Positions 1 through 11,770 of a stretch of DNA of 64,000 bases are shown here, piece after piece. Numbering within the stretch: position 1 is the first letter of the stretch; the number at the start of each line of letters is the position of its first letter. A program made the translations under genes and the position numbers. The DNA comes from Isoetes taiwanensis. Lineage: Eukaryota > Streptophyta > Lycopodiopsida > Isoetales > Isoetaceae. The notes beneath the pieces were generated by a model that saw only the letters and a list, made by a program, of their open reading frames with translations, searched no databases and was not told the DNA's origin. The stretch is from positions 3,026,829 through 3,090,828 of the forward strand of contig JAJEKV010000041.1 in NCBI GenBank assembly GCA_021234155.1. Reading direction: 5' to 3'.

Positions 1-797
1 AATTACCTTGCATTTTTAGATTTTGAGGCAGTTATTAAGCAAATTCCAAGGCTTCTAGATCCTTGTGCTAACAAGCAGAAAAGTTTCCCACTTTGGTTTC
101 TCACCACAAGAATCCATGGAGGCCAAAGTTTGCTGTTAAATTCCAGTTGAAAAATGTTTGTGTATGGGTGTTGCAAACTTTATGACTTTCAGAAGAATAA
201 TGGGATCAATTTGCTCTATCTTTATGGTAACTTTTACTTATGTTCTATTTGTTTTATTGTGATCAAATTCAAAAGCTATAGGTGATGAAAGCCTCAAATG
301 AATTCTAGTCTGGTTTAAATTCTAAAATTTTTGTCACACCGGGGGGGGGCGTCCCTAAGGCCCCGAAGGGGCCAAAAAAATTTTTTGCAACACAAACCAT
401 TAACATCCAACATATAAAAATTAAATCCCCCAACGCATAACAACCAACACATAACAACCATTGACATTAACAACCAATACATAACCACCATTGACATTAA
501 TTAACACAACCATTGGGTCCAACACATTTAAATTAAAATCCCCCTTAAACCCCCTTTGGTTTGGGTGCATATTCACACGGGGGGTGACGTAGGGCAGCGA
601 GAGCCCTCATAATTGTATTTTGCACGTACGAAATCAACACCATATAGTATTCCGCTTGAAATCTTATAGTATTTGGCGAATCTTGTTATACAGTATAGCA
701 AATTTTGTACTTGCATACCCCACAAACGAGGAACTTTACGTACGGTGTAGATTAAGGAATAAGGGGTGAATATGCCTATCCAACAGCTCTCGTTGCC
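1..797. other. Non-coding flank, no gene seen
   Basis: I see no gene here. The stretch holds G-runs near 343-352, a short minisatellite at 435-515, and a direct repeat of a GC-rich motif near 331-352 and 571-592. Short open frames lack codon structure and overlap the repeats. Confidence 0.5.
435..515. repeat. Short AT-rich minisatellite
   Basis: A unit of about 30 bp built on ACATAACAACCATTGACATT occurs at about 449-478 and again, slightly altered, from 479. A shorter partial unit lies just upstream. Nothing suggests it is translated. Confidence 0.55.
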
Positions 798-1740
798 CCT
801 ATATTTAAAATACGGTACCTGTGCAAATAATATGCTGATGCCTTCTAGAATCACCACCACGGCCAATTGTCTCGTTTCTTTTTTTTCGCAAGCTCATAAA
901 ATATGCATATCTTTTCATATAGCAACATTAAACATGCTTCAGATATGTTTGTTGAGAAGATTTGCTTACACCCTGGCATGTACGTTTACATATGACTTGT
1001 TGATTTAAGTCAAATGTGTAAAGAAAAAACATCTTCCAAAGCGTCCACAACCTTCTCGCCTGTCATATACATGATGCAATTATTAGAAAAGCAAGAAACA
1101 ACTTAAGCAAAAAATATGATCCAGAGTAATGGCTTGTTTACCTACATCGACAGTAAGGGGCAGAACTTTGATACTTATCTTGTACAAATCAAATATGTCC
1201 TGCAAATTCACCCTTCTAATAAGCAGCATTACGCTTACGCTTACAATTATCAGGTGCAGTTGCAGCTGCAGCTGCAACGTATTTTGCAATGGTAAGGGCA
1301 AATGCAAAATGCTATGAAATTATCAAAAGCCCCTATATTCAAAATATAGTACCTGTGAGAACAACATGCTGAACATTTGCTTACACCCCGGCATGTACGT
1401 TTAGACATGACTTGTTGATTTAAGTCAAATGTGTAAAGAATAGAATAGAATAGTCAAAACATCCACAACCCTCTCGTTTGCCATATACATGATGCAATTA
1501 TTAGAAAAGCAAGAAACAACTTATGGAGAAAACATGGTTCAGAGTAATGGCTTGTTTACCTACATCGACAATAAGACATCAACAAATACTAATATTGAAA
1601 AGGGGCAGAACTTTGATGCTTACCTTGTACAAATCGGATATGCCCTGCAAGCTATCCCCACAGCTTCAATCATCCTACACCTGAAAAACATTCATTGCTT
1701 TGGAAACTGGACAATGGCTTGTTGGCTTGCAGAATAGCTG
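798..1740. repeat. Imperfect direct duplication of a 0.4-0.5 kb segment
   Basis: The segment beginning GCCCCTATATTTAAAATA near 798 recurs near 1329. Shared landmarks follow in the same order: the CCCTGGCATGTACGTTTA block (about 972 and 1386), GACTTGTTGATTTAAGTC, the ATACATGATGCAATTATTAG block (about 1067 and 1484) and GTTTACCTACATCGACA (about 1135 and 1554). The second copy has an extra AGAATAGAATAGAATAG run at about 1438-1453, a motif that recurs elsewhere in the window. The open frames inside the copies are not conserved between them, so this is non-coding repeat DNA. Confidence 0.7.
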
Positions 1741-3426
1741 AATGTTTGAATCAAATTTCCAGTCTCTTTGTACCCTTTTATAATCCTTAATAAATCTGGC
1801 TTTTATTTTCTCACCATTCAAGGTGCAGCCCCGTTAGCTCTCACCAATTTCTTGAAATAGCAAGAGCAACCTTCTTGTACGTATCAACACCTAGCACTTG
1901 ATGTTACTGTTGTTGTATTATTGCCTCATATGAATGATGGAGCAAAGGGAGACTGAGTGGTATTGCCACCTCTAGCATGCTCCCAAGGTTTCGGAGGTGC
2001 AGAACAACCAGTCTGAGGTTATCTGGTGTAAATAAGAAATGTTACCCAATGGATTCATAAACATCCAGCCTTAAAACTATGTACAATTTTCGCTGGACAA
2101 CCTAAAGCTAAATAACTATGCACACATCCTTTTTTTGTACCTTATCCAGGAAAATCATAAATTGCGGACTTAAGCTCTCAAATAGGCTAGATCACCTATA
2201 GCAGCCTTATCAGGTAATCGACGCATACATTACCCTCCATGCTCTTGTTGCCCTCATTTCCTCCAAATCTCTCACTACCATGCATAGATTCCATTGACAT
2301 CCAGTTGATAAATAATCAAGCAACACAGATAAGTAGTGTTTCCATCATATGCAGTTTCAACAAGCATTACACAAGTGCACAAGTTCATAAGGGTCAATAA
2401 GTTCTATTCAGTTTTCCATTTTCCAAGCTTGGCTCTAGGAAACAACTCTCAAGACCTTAAATGGGGCACAATTGGCAATGGTAAGTCCTTTCCAATAGTT
2501 CATTTGATCTCCCAATAAAGGAAAACACAACACAATATATCTATGTGGCAAAGTCCCCATACATCATGGAATTGAAGGCCAACCTACCTTCAAACCATTG
2601 ATGGCAGTCATCAAAAATGCCAAATCAGATTAGGATGGCATAGTAAGAACCCTATGTGCTTATAGCAGATCATCTACAACATATAATATATCCTTCCACA
2701 CAACATATGCTTATTCTTGGCACAGGAAGGATCCTACAGAGTAGCTGAGGCTATAATCGAAGGAAAAGTAGCAAAATCTCACTGCCAGGCATAAATTGCA
2801 TTCATACCCACTTGACAAATAATCAAGCTCTAGATAATCATTGACAACACTGGCCATATCGCGAAAAGGGAAAAAACATCCTTACATAACCAATCAAGAA
2901 AAAAAACACCTATGATTTTGAATGAAGCTATGATTTTGGAACCCTTCTAGCTGGACAAACAACCCAAAAGTCTAATCAAAGCCACTTTGTACCTTATGGA
3001 CCATGATCAAATTCACTATGCCTGCTTTCATGACCATGATCCTTCTCATATGCCTGCTCTAATGCCTACGATCTTCCTCAAACCTATCCTTTGTTTTCAT
3101 TGCCCCCGCTTTTATCTTAAGTAAACCAATACTTAATCTGATCCCTGCTTCCATGCCTATCAGAGTCCCAAGGATTTACATTTTCCAGTTGAATATGTCC
3201 TTCCTAATCAGATAAGCCAACCCAAAAGTTATGTGATCTGAAGTTTCAGACACCCTTAGTCATAACCAAAACAATGTCCAACTTTAGCATATAACATGTA
3301 TAGGGGCATTACAACTCTACAAAATATAGTATACTTTTTAAACAGCATATGACATAAAAAAAGCTTCACAAAGTTTGGCTTGAAATTTTCTAACCTGACA
3401 TCTATACATTGGATGGACATTTAGCA
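1741..3426. other. Intergenic, nothing recognised
   Basis: About 1.7 kb of moderately AT-rich DNA on either strand with no open frame that has recognisable motifs, no RNA gene and no clear repeat. Confidence 0.5.
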
Positions 3427-3636
3427 TCATAGGAGACATTTCTCCATTAGTGTACATGACTCTAGCATTTGTATAGCTCCATACATCTCAATCCCATTAT
3501 CATGAAGAGTAGCATTGCCTGCCAATTTCTTGCCCTTATACACCAAATGCCAATTAGAGGGCATGCTCATAGAGTTCAGTTCCACCTCTTTCAAAATTTT
3601 CTTCTTCGCCACAACAATCGGCTGAAATAAATCCAT
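3427..3636 (-). pseudogene. Possible ubiquitin-like domain fragment
   Basis: This 69-residue minus-strand frame contains WHLVYKGKKLAGNATLHDNG followed by IEMYGAIQMLE. The spacing recalls the ubiquitin fold around the RLIF-GKQLEDGRTL-DYNI segment, where a hydrophobic strand and GK-L are followed by TL-DN-I and a terminal hydrophobic strand. No upstream beta-hairpin exon or diglycine terminus is evident. It could be a leftover exon of a ubiquitin-domain gene or a chance resemblance. No neighbouring exon with matching splice sites was found. Confidence 0.3.
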
Positions 3637-3727
3637 AGGAAATGATAAGGAATGTAATCAGTTGTCGTGACAGAGATGTAAAAGTCCTTAGAGAAATCTG
3701 ATTGGTACATCATGTCTAAAGGCACCA

Positions 3728-3812
3728 CTGTTGCCCATTTTTGGCAACATGGACCAGCCTATTCTTTCCTTTGAGGAGATGTTGCCCATTTTTGGCAACA
3801 TGGACCAGCATC
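3728..3812. repeat. Two tandem copies of a short palindromic motif
   Basis: TTGCCCATTTTTGGCAACAT followed by GGACCAGC occurs twice, near 3730 and 3781. Each copy is a small palindrome, TTGCC and GGCAA around a T-rich loop. Confidence 0.6.
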
Positions 3813-4447
3813 TATGTATCAAAACCTTTGTTTCATTTATATTTCCTTTAAGGAAAAGTTCCAGTCCATTGTGATCCCATCAGAGTTTGGAAGACATTTG
3901 ACCAAGATTGGAAGACATTGGGGATCTCCTATTATGGCCTAGTCTTTTCCTTGAGGTAAAACACTTTTCTAGGCACATTCCCATTTGTTTAACATTTTCC
4001 TTTGATTTGAAGACCAGGCAGAGGCTATAGCAAGTTTATCAAGGAGGCACAAGACATTTTACCAAAGCTCAACCTTATGAAGCTTGCTTGAGTTGCATTG
4101 GTAGTTGAAGTCACACACATGAGGATGCTACCCTAGAAGTGAAATTTGCTCTTGTTCTAGCCTTGAAGTTTGGAAGACCCTTATAAAAGTTTGGAAGACC
4201 TTAGGCTTTGAGCAGACCTATCTTCACTAGGAGGTATGAATTGAGCCTTAGAAACAATTTGAGATAAGATCAAGTGCTACAGAGGTACCCATCTCTTCTT
4301 CATTCCATTCATCTTACATTCCCCTTCCCATATCCCAAGACCCTTCAAAACTTTTCCTTCACCATTGTTCCACTTTTGAGACCTTTTCTCCTCATTCCAC
4401 TACTTATTTTTTATTGATCCCACCTTCATCTGAGAATTGTCCCCTAG

Positions 4448-5385
4448 TGATCTTGAAAAACTTCAAAGGCAAGAAAACTCTTTTTTCATCCTCATTTTAT
4501 TTTCCTAAACCCTAGTATAATCTATTTACACCTTTTCCCCATCTTTTTCCCATGACTTTTTCACCATCCCTATGTTGCAATATTCATTGACCATGGGTCA
4601 AAAGGGACAAAAATTCAAATGTTTCAGTTTGACCTAAAGAAACTCTAGATGGAAAGCTTGGCAAAAAAGAGCTAACTTGGTCTTTTTAAATTCGAAAAAA
4701 ACCCTCGGGAAGGCCTTCAAAATTGGATTCTTGGGATGCGTGCCAAAAAATTAAAAAACCTATTCTAGCCTATCTACCCTATCTATTTCTGCATAGTTCC
4801 GTGTCATCCCCCAATTTTTCCACGTGGCGTGGCGTGGGGGGGGGGGCATTACCGGCTGGTTGTCCCCTCTGCGTGGCACGCAAAGTTAATAGTGGGGTCA
4901 ACTTTGTTCCTTATATACAAGAGCTTCCAGACTAGTCTTTGCCTGTGGGATATATCACTATTGAAAATTTTCGACGAACCCTAGAAAATAAGGGAAGCTG
5001 CTAAATCCGGCCAATTCGTGCCTAAATCCGATTGAAGCCCGCCAATTTTCGCCCGAAATTAGCTCCTAAACCTTTTCCGAAACCAGGGGATCCTTTGTGG
5101 CACTTGATTCGATAGAAATTGCTCAATTTGGGCCTCAAATCACTCAACCGAGCTAGCTTCTGGGAAGAGCAGTTCTTAAGCCAAGAAAACGGATCAAATC
5201 AGGACGTCCCCTCAGAGATAGACCTCTGTGATCTTGGCGCTTTTTGATATTCTGATGTTAACTTGCTCTGCTCTATTTGGATTTTGCTCTGCTCTGTTCG
5301 GGATTGAAGATCTGTCCCGGTGTGACTTGTTCGACAAATTGAAGCACTTCAATTACAACTCAAAAAATCATTTCATTCGGCTTCA
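4448..5385 (+). repeat. 5' LTR of the first Ty3-type element
   Basis: The segment starts TG and is taken to end CA just before TTGGTGGTTCTGAG, which may be the primer-binding site although I cannot match it to a plant tRNA. A TATA-like TTATATACA near 4910 fits a promoter in U3/R. The first 70 bases or so resemble the coding sequence after the RT domain of the same element. The 3' boundary is an inference, because both copies continue into the same leader. Confidence 0.55.
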
Positions 5386-6279
5386 TTGGTGGTTCTGAGA
5401 TTCGCTAGAGGCTCAGACAGACCTGAATTTTACTTTCAAACACTATTATATGTTTGAATTTGGTAATGCCTCGCTGACACTATCAAATTTCTTGTGTTAC
5501 ATTTCCATAATGCATAGTCTTTGCCTGGAAAGCTATTGTCACCATTGTATATTCATCTTTTGTAATCCTGCATTGTGCTTTTAAAGCTAAAAACAAAAAA
5601 CAAAACCCAAAATATTTATTTCAAGTTATATTCTTTTCAGATAGTTGCATTTCATCTTCATAAAAACCTTAGAAACCTACACATTCAGAGAAAACACATA
5701 AAAAGACTTTTTTCCATTACTGTCACAAAGTTTGTTCTTTGCTTGAGGCCTCGGTTACTTACAGAGAAACTAAAACTCTTTTTTGCTATTTAAACCCTAT
5801 GCACATGATCTAGGGGCTATTTTGAAGCTGCCTGCACAGATCCCAACTCAAAATTCCTTATCAAACTCCATCTGCAAATTTTGGCTCTCTGTTTTGGCAC
5901 TGGCCAACTTTTTGACCCGACTTTGACCTAGATTTTCTCAACCTTCCCCTATTCAAATCAAGTCAAATCTTCACCATCAGTTTCCTCTGCTTGTTGATCA
6001 TCTATACCACCAATCACATCTCTAAAATTTCACAAGGTGTGTCTGCAAGGCCAATTTTTGCTCTGACAGTTTTTTCAGTTTCAGGGACTCTAGTGATTTT
6101 GGAAAAACCAGTATTCCAAAATGACTTTTCTTGCTTCATATGTTAAGGATTGATCACCCTAAGTGATCTGGAGGTCCTAACCATTTTGTTTGAGCTTCCT
6201 TGAGGTTAGACTAAAATTCCAGGTTTTAGCCTAACATTTTGGAGGTCCTACCGAGATTTTCACCTGGAAGTTGAACTCC
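5386..6279 (+). other. Untranslated leader of the first Ty3-type element
   Basis: About 0.9 kb between the proposed LTR end and the gag start, repeated at about 10902-11770 next to the second copy. It has no convincing coding frame. The short open frame near 5575-5793 is nearly identical in both copies simply because the DNA is duplicated. Confidence 0.55.
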
Positions 6280-7814
6280 ATGGCACCAAGAAAACTTGCT
6301 GAGGCTGCTGAGCCTACTGAACGAGGTAACAGGTCAACCAGATCTGGTAGGGGTAAGCATGAAAGTGGCTACCAGATCCACAACAAATGTTGCAAATGTT
6401 TCCACTTTGCCTATTCCTCCACAAGCTCCTTATCATTTTGAGCTTACTCAGACTGTTTTCCCCCTTGTTATGATTCTTCCATGAATGCTAACCATTTCAC
6501 AAGACTTTTGAAGACTATTATGAGGAGCATGGAAAGAAGAAAGGTACCAGGTTTGCTGAGTTTACCAAATGCATGAAAGGTGATGAGGCCAGATCCTGGT
6601 TGGATTTTGAACTGTCAATAGGTACTAAGTGGGATGAATTGGAACAAAGATTTCTGTCAAGGTTTGGTAAGACTACTTCACCCCAGGATCTTGTTTTTGA
6701 GCTAAATTCCTTTTCTATTAAATCTGGTGAAAGTGTGAAACAGTATGTGCAAAGATTTAACTCTTATTTGCTGGTGTGTAATAGGAATCATGTTTCCCAC
6801 CCAACCTTGCATCTAGTTGCTTCCTTTATCAGAGGTTTGATGTCCAGACCTAAGATCTATAGGAAGCTATTAAAACTTCAAAAGTTTGGTGAGTTAGATT
6901 CTATCCATAAGACATTTGTAAAGGCTGTAGATTTAGTAGAAATGCTAAGCTACTTGCCTGATGAAGAAGTCAGATATCCATTCTACCCTCCTCATCATGA
7001 TACTGAGCAGGAGTTACATTATGCTAATGCTGCCCCTGTGTATGCAGTTCAGAAAGAAAAGAAGAAGCAAAAAGCTGAAGAGTTAGACCCCCAGGTTTCA
7101 GAAATGAAATCTGAGATAAGTAAGGTATCTGAAGCTCTTTTAGAAGTTACCAAACATCTTATGGAGCTAAAAAATGGTAATAATGCTCTTTCTTCTAGCT
7201 CTACCATACCTGAATGCACAAACTGTGGTAAGCCCTACCATAGGGCTGAAAATTGCTTTGCAAGATCTTGTCCTAAATGCCACAAAAGGGGCCATTTTGG
7301 TAGAGAATGTCCTGTTTGTTCTTTTTGTAAAGAGATAGGTCATGAGGAGAAATTCTGCAGTGTCAAGAATTACCTTGCAAAGCAAGAAAAAGGTAAACAG
7401 GTGTCAAATGTTAGTTTTATTGAGACTTGTGCAGAAGAGCAAGAAGAACAAGATGTTATGGTTGTGCAAACATGTGCTAGGCTTCATTCAGGTACCTCTG
7501 CAAGTTCTGTTCCACCAATTACAGCTCCTAAGGTAACATTTCAGCCAAATCCCCAAAATATAGCTCCTCCCCCTGCTCAAAGGTATAAACAGAAAGATCC
7601 TGAGCTTGATGAATTTGAATTGCTTATGAAAAACTCCAAGGTTACTGTAGACTTACTAACTCTATTGAGGATTGCACCATCATACAGGGAAAAGTTTATC
7701 AAGAATACCCAAAATGTTGAAGAAATTGCTGCAGAGACTTGCAACAACATTTCTCAGAGCCTTTACCCGAGCACAATCAAGATCCGTGTGCTTTTACTTG
7801 TAGTGCTACTATAG
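6280..7814 (+). CDS. Gag polyprotein (frameshifted near its start)
   Basis: This is the retrotransposon Gag: capsid-type domain followed by nucleocapsid, which would assemble the particle and bind element RNA. The start ATG at 6280 matches the ATG at 11771 in the second copy. Small indels near 6320-6510 break the first 90 codons, and the long frame runs from 6573. The capsid region has RSWLDFELSIGTKWDELEQR and the VKQYVQRFNSYLL segment typical of the retrotrans_gag family. Three CX2CX4HX4C zinc knuckles follow at about 7213-7345 (CTNCGKPYHRAENC, CPKCHKRGHFGREC, CSFCKEIGHEEKFC). The frame ends at 7814 and overlaps pol, which is in the -1 frame. I found no classical slippery heptamer in the overlap. 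Confidence 0.8.
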
Positions 7815-10031
7815 GTACTTCCCATTTAGATAAGGTCTTGCTGGATGGAGGTTCTTCTCTAAATGTCATGCCTTATCATGTTATGAAAACACTGAATCTC
7901 AAGGTAGAAGACAATACTTCTATTGTTCTAAAATCCTTTTCCAATGCTAAGGTAGTGCCAAAAGGAGTGGTGAGGAATGTGTCTGTTAATACAGGAGGAA
8001 TCATTGTTTTAGCTACATTTGTGATTGTTGATTTTGAGAATGTTAACCATGCTAACATCTATGATTTATTACTGGGAAGAAGGTGGATGAAAACAGTAGA
8101 TGCTAGGCCTATATGGTCTGAAGGCATTTGTACTATTTCAAATGGAGCAACTTCCATTAAATTGGTAAACAAAACTGACCCCTCTGCTAATATTAGGTTC
8201 ATAGATGTGGATATACTGCAGGAAGAAGAGCTAGGAGTTTACAGTTTAGGTCTAGATGTTGATATGAATGCAGAAGTTATCAACTTTGCTCATGTAGAGT
8301 TCCCTGATCCAAAAGAAAGCAAGGCCTACCTTTGGTTTGATGGAGGTATGTCTAAAAAGTTAGGGATTGCTTCTTCTGCTGCTATTCTGAAGGATGCAGA
8401 TCTTAAGCTGATGACTAAGATAGGGAGAATTCATCCTAATATTTCTTCTAATGCAGCAGAGTATAGGGCCCTCATTGCAGGCCTACAGGAAGCAAGGTTC
8501 ATGAATATTTCCCATATTGTTATCTATGGAGACTCACAACTTGTTTGCAAACAGATTTTGGGAGAATACCAAACAAAACATCAAGATATGGAGGATCTGA
8601 ACACACAAGCTAGAGAATTGCTAACTTTTTTTGATCATTGGGAAATTTATCATATTCCAAGGTCTAAAAACTTTGAGGCTGATTCTTTGTGCAGGAAAAC
8701 ACTCTTAGAGCATCTCTCTGAGGGAGCTATCAAGGAAGATGTCCTAGATGAAGATGAACTCTCTCAGTTCCATCCTATCTTGACCATCAACCTAGCACAA
8801 GAGGAATCACACAAAGAACTTGAAGTGCATAAGGGAGGTATGTCCAGGACTTTGCAAATGGGAGATCTATATGATGAAGATTGCAAAGGTAAAATGATTA
8901 AGTACTTTGAAGATTGGGTGGATGTTTTTGCATGGGAATATTCAGAATTGAAAGGGGTTGATAGGAGCATTTGTGAGTTTGAGATAAAAGTTCGTGAAGA
9001 TACTAAACTGTCATCATGCGAGAGATTGAGAAGAATTAATTCCTCACTTTTAGATCTTATCAAGCAGGAATTATTCAAAATGCAGGAGTCAGGTTTGATA
9101 GTTGACATTGTGAACCCTTCTTGGGTTTCTTGTATTGTTCCAGTTCTAAAAAAGAATGGTTCTCTAAGAATATGTGTGGATTATAGAGATCTAAATAAAG
9201 CTACTGTTAAGGATTGTTACCCTTTGCCTTTTTTGGAAGAAATCCTTTATGCAGTGGCTGGCAAGTCTATGTACTCATTTTTGGATGGTTTCTCTGGTTT
9301 TAATCAGATTAGCATCAAAAAGGAAGATCAGCCAAAGACATCCTTCATTACTCCATGGGGAACTTATGCAATGAAAAGGATGCCTTTTGGCTTAATGAAT
9401 GCCCCTGCTACATTTCAGAGAGCTATGGATACTGTCTTTGCAAACATGACTCCTGAGCAATTCAGGGTTTATCTTGATGATTTATGCTTAGGTACTGATA
9501 CAAGTGATCATATTTCAGAGCTAACAAGGATATTTACATTGTGCGCATGACCGAGTTAATCTAAACCCAAAGAAGTGCATCTTTTTGGCATCCAAAGGCC
9601 AGCTCTTAGGCCATGAGGTTTCTGCTAAAGGCCTTCAAGTAGCTGAAGAGAAGATCATAGCTTTAAAAAAGCTTCAAACACCCAGGACAATTAAAGAAGT
9701 CAAGGGATTTATGGGAATGACCTCTTTCCTAAGGGTGTATGTGCCTAATTTCTCTCACCTTATTAGTCCTATCTTTAAATTGACTAGAGTAGGCCAAGTT
9801 AGTAAAAGAGAAAGTAAATATAGGCCTGTTGTTTGGACTGATGAGTGTGAAAAAGCTTTTTTGCAGATCATAGAGGCTATTTGCCATTCTACACTTTTAA
9901 AAACTCCAGACGTTTCATTACCATTTAAAGTTTACATAACTATTACTAAAAAGGCTGCTGGAGTGATCTTGAAAAACTTCAAAGGCAAGAAAACTCTTTT
10001 TTCATCCTCATTTTATCTTCCTAAACCCTAG
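7721..10031 (+). CDS. Pol: protease, archaeal-type RNase H, reverse transcriptase (one frameshift)
   Basis: The pol frame opens after a stop at 7718-7720 and is intact to 9550. It resumes in another frame at about 9540-10031 after a single-base lesion. Residues counted from the TTG at 7739 give, in order: a retropepsin-like protease with LLDGGSSLN (Asp36); an RNase H domain with WFDGG (Asp201), AAEYRALIAGL (Glu241), IYGDSQL (Asp265) and NFEADSL (Asp315); then reverse transcriptase with CVDYRDLNKATVKDCYPLP, MPFGLMNAPATF and the YLDD catalytic box at 578-581. The second piece carries the RT thumb/connection (GHEVSAKGLQV, VKGFMGMTSFLRVYVPNF). The RNase H sits between protease and RT, which is not the order known from Tat-lineage dual-RNase H elements. 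The frame stops inside the second LTR, and neither a conventional RNase H nor an integrase follows. Confidence 0.8.
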
Positions 10032-10901
10032 TATAGCCTATTTACACCTTTTCCCCATCTTTTTCCCATGACTTTTTCACCATCCCTATGTTGCAATATT
10101 CATTGACCATGGGTCAAAAGGGACAAAAATTCAAATGTTTCAGTTTGACCTAAAGAAACTCTAGATGGAAAGCTTGGCAAAAAAGAGCTAACTTGGTCTT
10201 TTTAAATTCGAAAAAAACCCTCGGGAAGGCCTTCAAAATTGGATTCTTGGGATGCGTGCCAAAAAATTAAAAAACCTATTCTAGCCTATCTACCCTATCT
10301 ATTTCTGCATAGTTCCGGTGTCATCCCCCAATTTTTCCACGTGGCGGCAGGCGTGGGGGGGGGGCTCCGGGCTGGTTGTCCCCTCTACGTGGCACGCAAA
10401 GTTAATAGTGGGGTCAACTTTGTTCCTTATATACAAGAGCTTCCAGACTAGTCTTTGCCTGTGGGATATATCACTATTGAAAATTTTTGACGAACCCTAG
10501 AAAATAAGGGAAGCTGCTAAATCCGGCCAATTCGTGCCTAAATCCGATTGAAGCCCGCCAATTTTCGCCCGAAATTAGCTCCTAAACCTTTTCCGAAACC
10601 AGGGGATCCTTTGTGGCACTTGATTCGATAGAAATTGCTCAATTTGGGCCTCAAATCACTCAACCGAGCTAGCTTCTGGGAAGAGCAGTTCTTAAGCCAA
10701 GAAAACGGATCAAATCGGGACGTCCCCTCAGAGATAGACCTCTGTGATCTTGGCGCTTTTTGATATTCTGATGTTATCTTGCTCTGCTCTATTTGGATTT
10801 TGCTCTGCTCTGTTCGGGATTGAAGATCTGTTCCGGTGTGACTTGTTCGACAAATTGAAGCACTTCAATTACAACTCAAAAAATCATTTCATTCGGCTTC
10901 A
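9964..10901 (+). repeat. 3' LTR of the first element, shared with the tandem copy
   Basis: Near-identical to 4448-5385 with the same TG start, TATA-like TTATATACA (about 10427) and the same putative CA end before TTGGTGGTTCTGAG. The pol reading frame continues 68 bases into it before a stop at 10029-10031. Confidence 0.6.
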
Positions 10902-11770
10902 TTGGTGGTTCTGAGATTCGCTAGAGGCTCAGACAGACCTGAATTTTACTTTCAAACACTATTATATGTTTGAATTTGGTAATGCCTCGCTGACACTATC
11001 AAATTTCTTGTGTTACATTTCCATAATGCATAGTCTTTGCCTGAAAAGCTATTGTCACCATTGTATATTCATCTTTTGTAATCCTGCATTGTGCTTTTAA
11101 AGCTAAAAACAAAAAACAAAACCCAAAATATTTATTTCAAGTTATATTCTTTTCAGATAGTTGCATTTCATCTTTATAAAAACCTTAGAAACCTACACAT
11201 TCAGAGAAAACACATAAAAAGACTTTTTTCCATTACTGTCACAAAGTTTGTTCTTTGCTTGAGGCCTCGGTTACTTACAAAGAAACTAAAACTCTTTTTT
11301 GCTATTTAAACCCTATGCACATGATCTAGGGGCTATTTTGAAGCTGCCTGCACAGATCCCATCTGCAAATTTTGGCTCTCTGTTTTGGCACTGGCCAACT
11401 TTTTGACCCGACTTTGACCTAGATTTTCTCAACCTTCCCCTATTCAAATCAAGTCAAATCTTCACCATCAGTTTCCTCTGCTTGTTGATCATCTATACCA
11501 CCAATCACATCTCTAAAATTTCACAAGGTGTGTCTGCAAGGCCAATTTTTGCTCTGACAGTTTTTTCAGTTTCAGGGACTCTAGTGATTTTGGAAAAACC
11601 AGTATTCCAAAATGACTTTTCTTGCTTCATATGTTAAGGATTGATCACCCTAAGTGATCTGGAGGTCCTAACCATTTTGTTTGAGCTTCCTTGAGGTTAG
11701 ACTAAAATTCCAGGTTTTAGCCTAACATTTTGGAGGTCCTACCGAGATTTTCACCTGGAAGTTGAACTCC

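Larger units (their letters stand above)
4448..10901 (+). mobile_element. Ty3-type LTR retrotransposon, integrase-less, tandem with a second partial copy
   Basis: Two near-identical segments of about 938 bp, both starting TGATCTTG and plausibly ending CA, lie at 4448-5385 and 9964-10901. They flank gag and pol on the plus strand. After the second LTR the leader and the start of gag repeat again and break off near 12600, so the locus reads LTR-internal-LTR-partial internal. The repeated blocks differ by only a few substitutions, plus a 25-bp stretch present near 5843 and absent near 11358, so the duplication is fairly recent. No integrase is encoded between RT and the second LTR, so mobility would need helper functions. 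Target-site duplications cannot be tested because of the tandem junction. Confidence 0.75.

Noticed and set aside
4723-4935. 70-codon frame repeated at 10239-10451
   Set aside because: It lies within the duplicated LTR around the TATA region; conservation is explained by the duplication.
5387-5410. Assigning the primer tRNA of the first Ty3 element
   Set aside because: TGGTGGTTCTGAGATTCG sits at the right place, but I could not match it to a plant tRNA 3' end with confidence.
7721-7814. Programmed -1 frameshift between gag and pol
   Set aside because: The frames do overlap in -1 relation, but no X-XXY-YYZ heptamer was found in the overlap; a mutation or another mechanism is equally possible.
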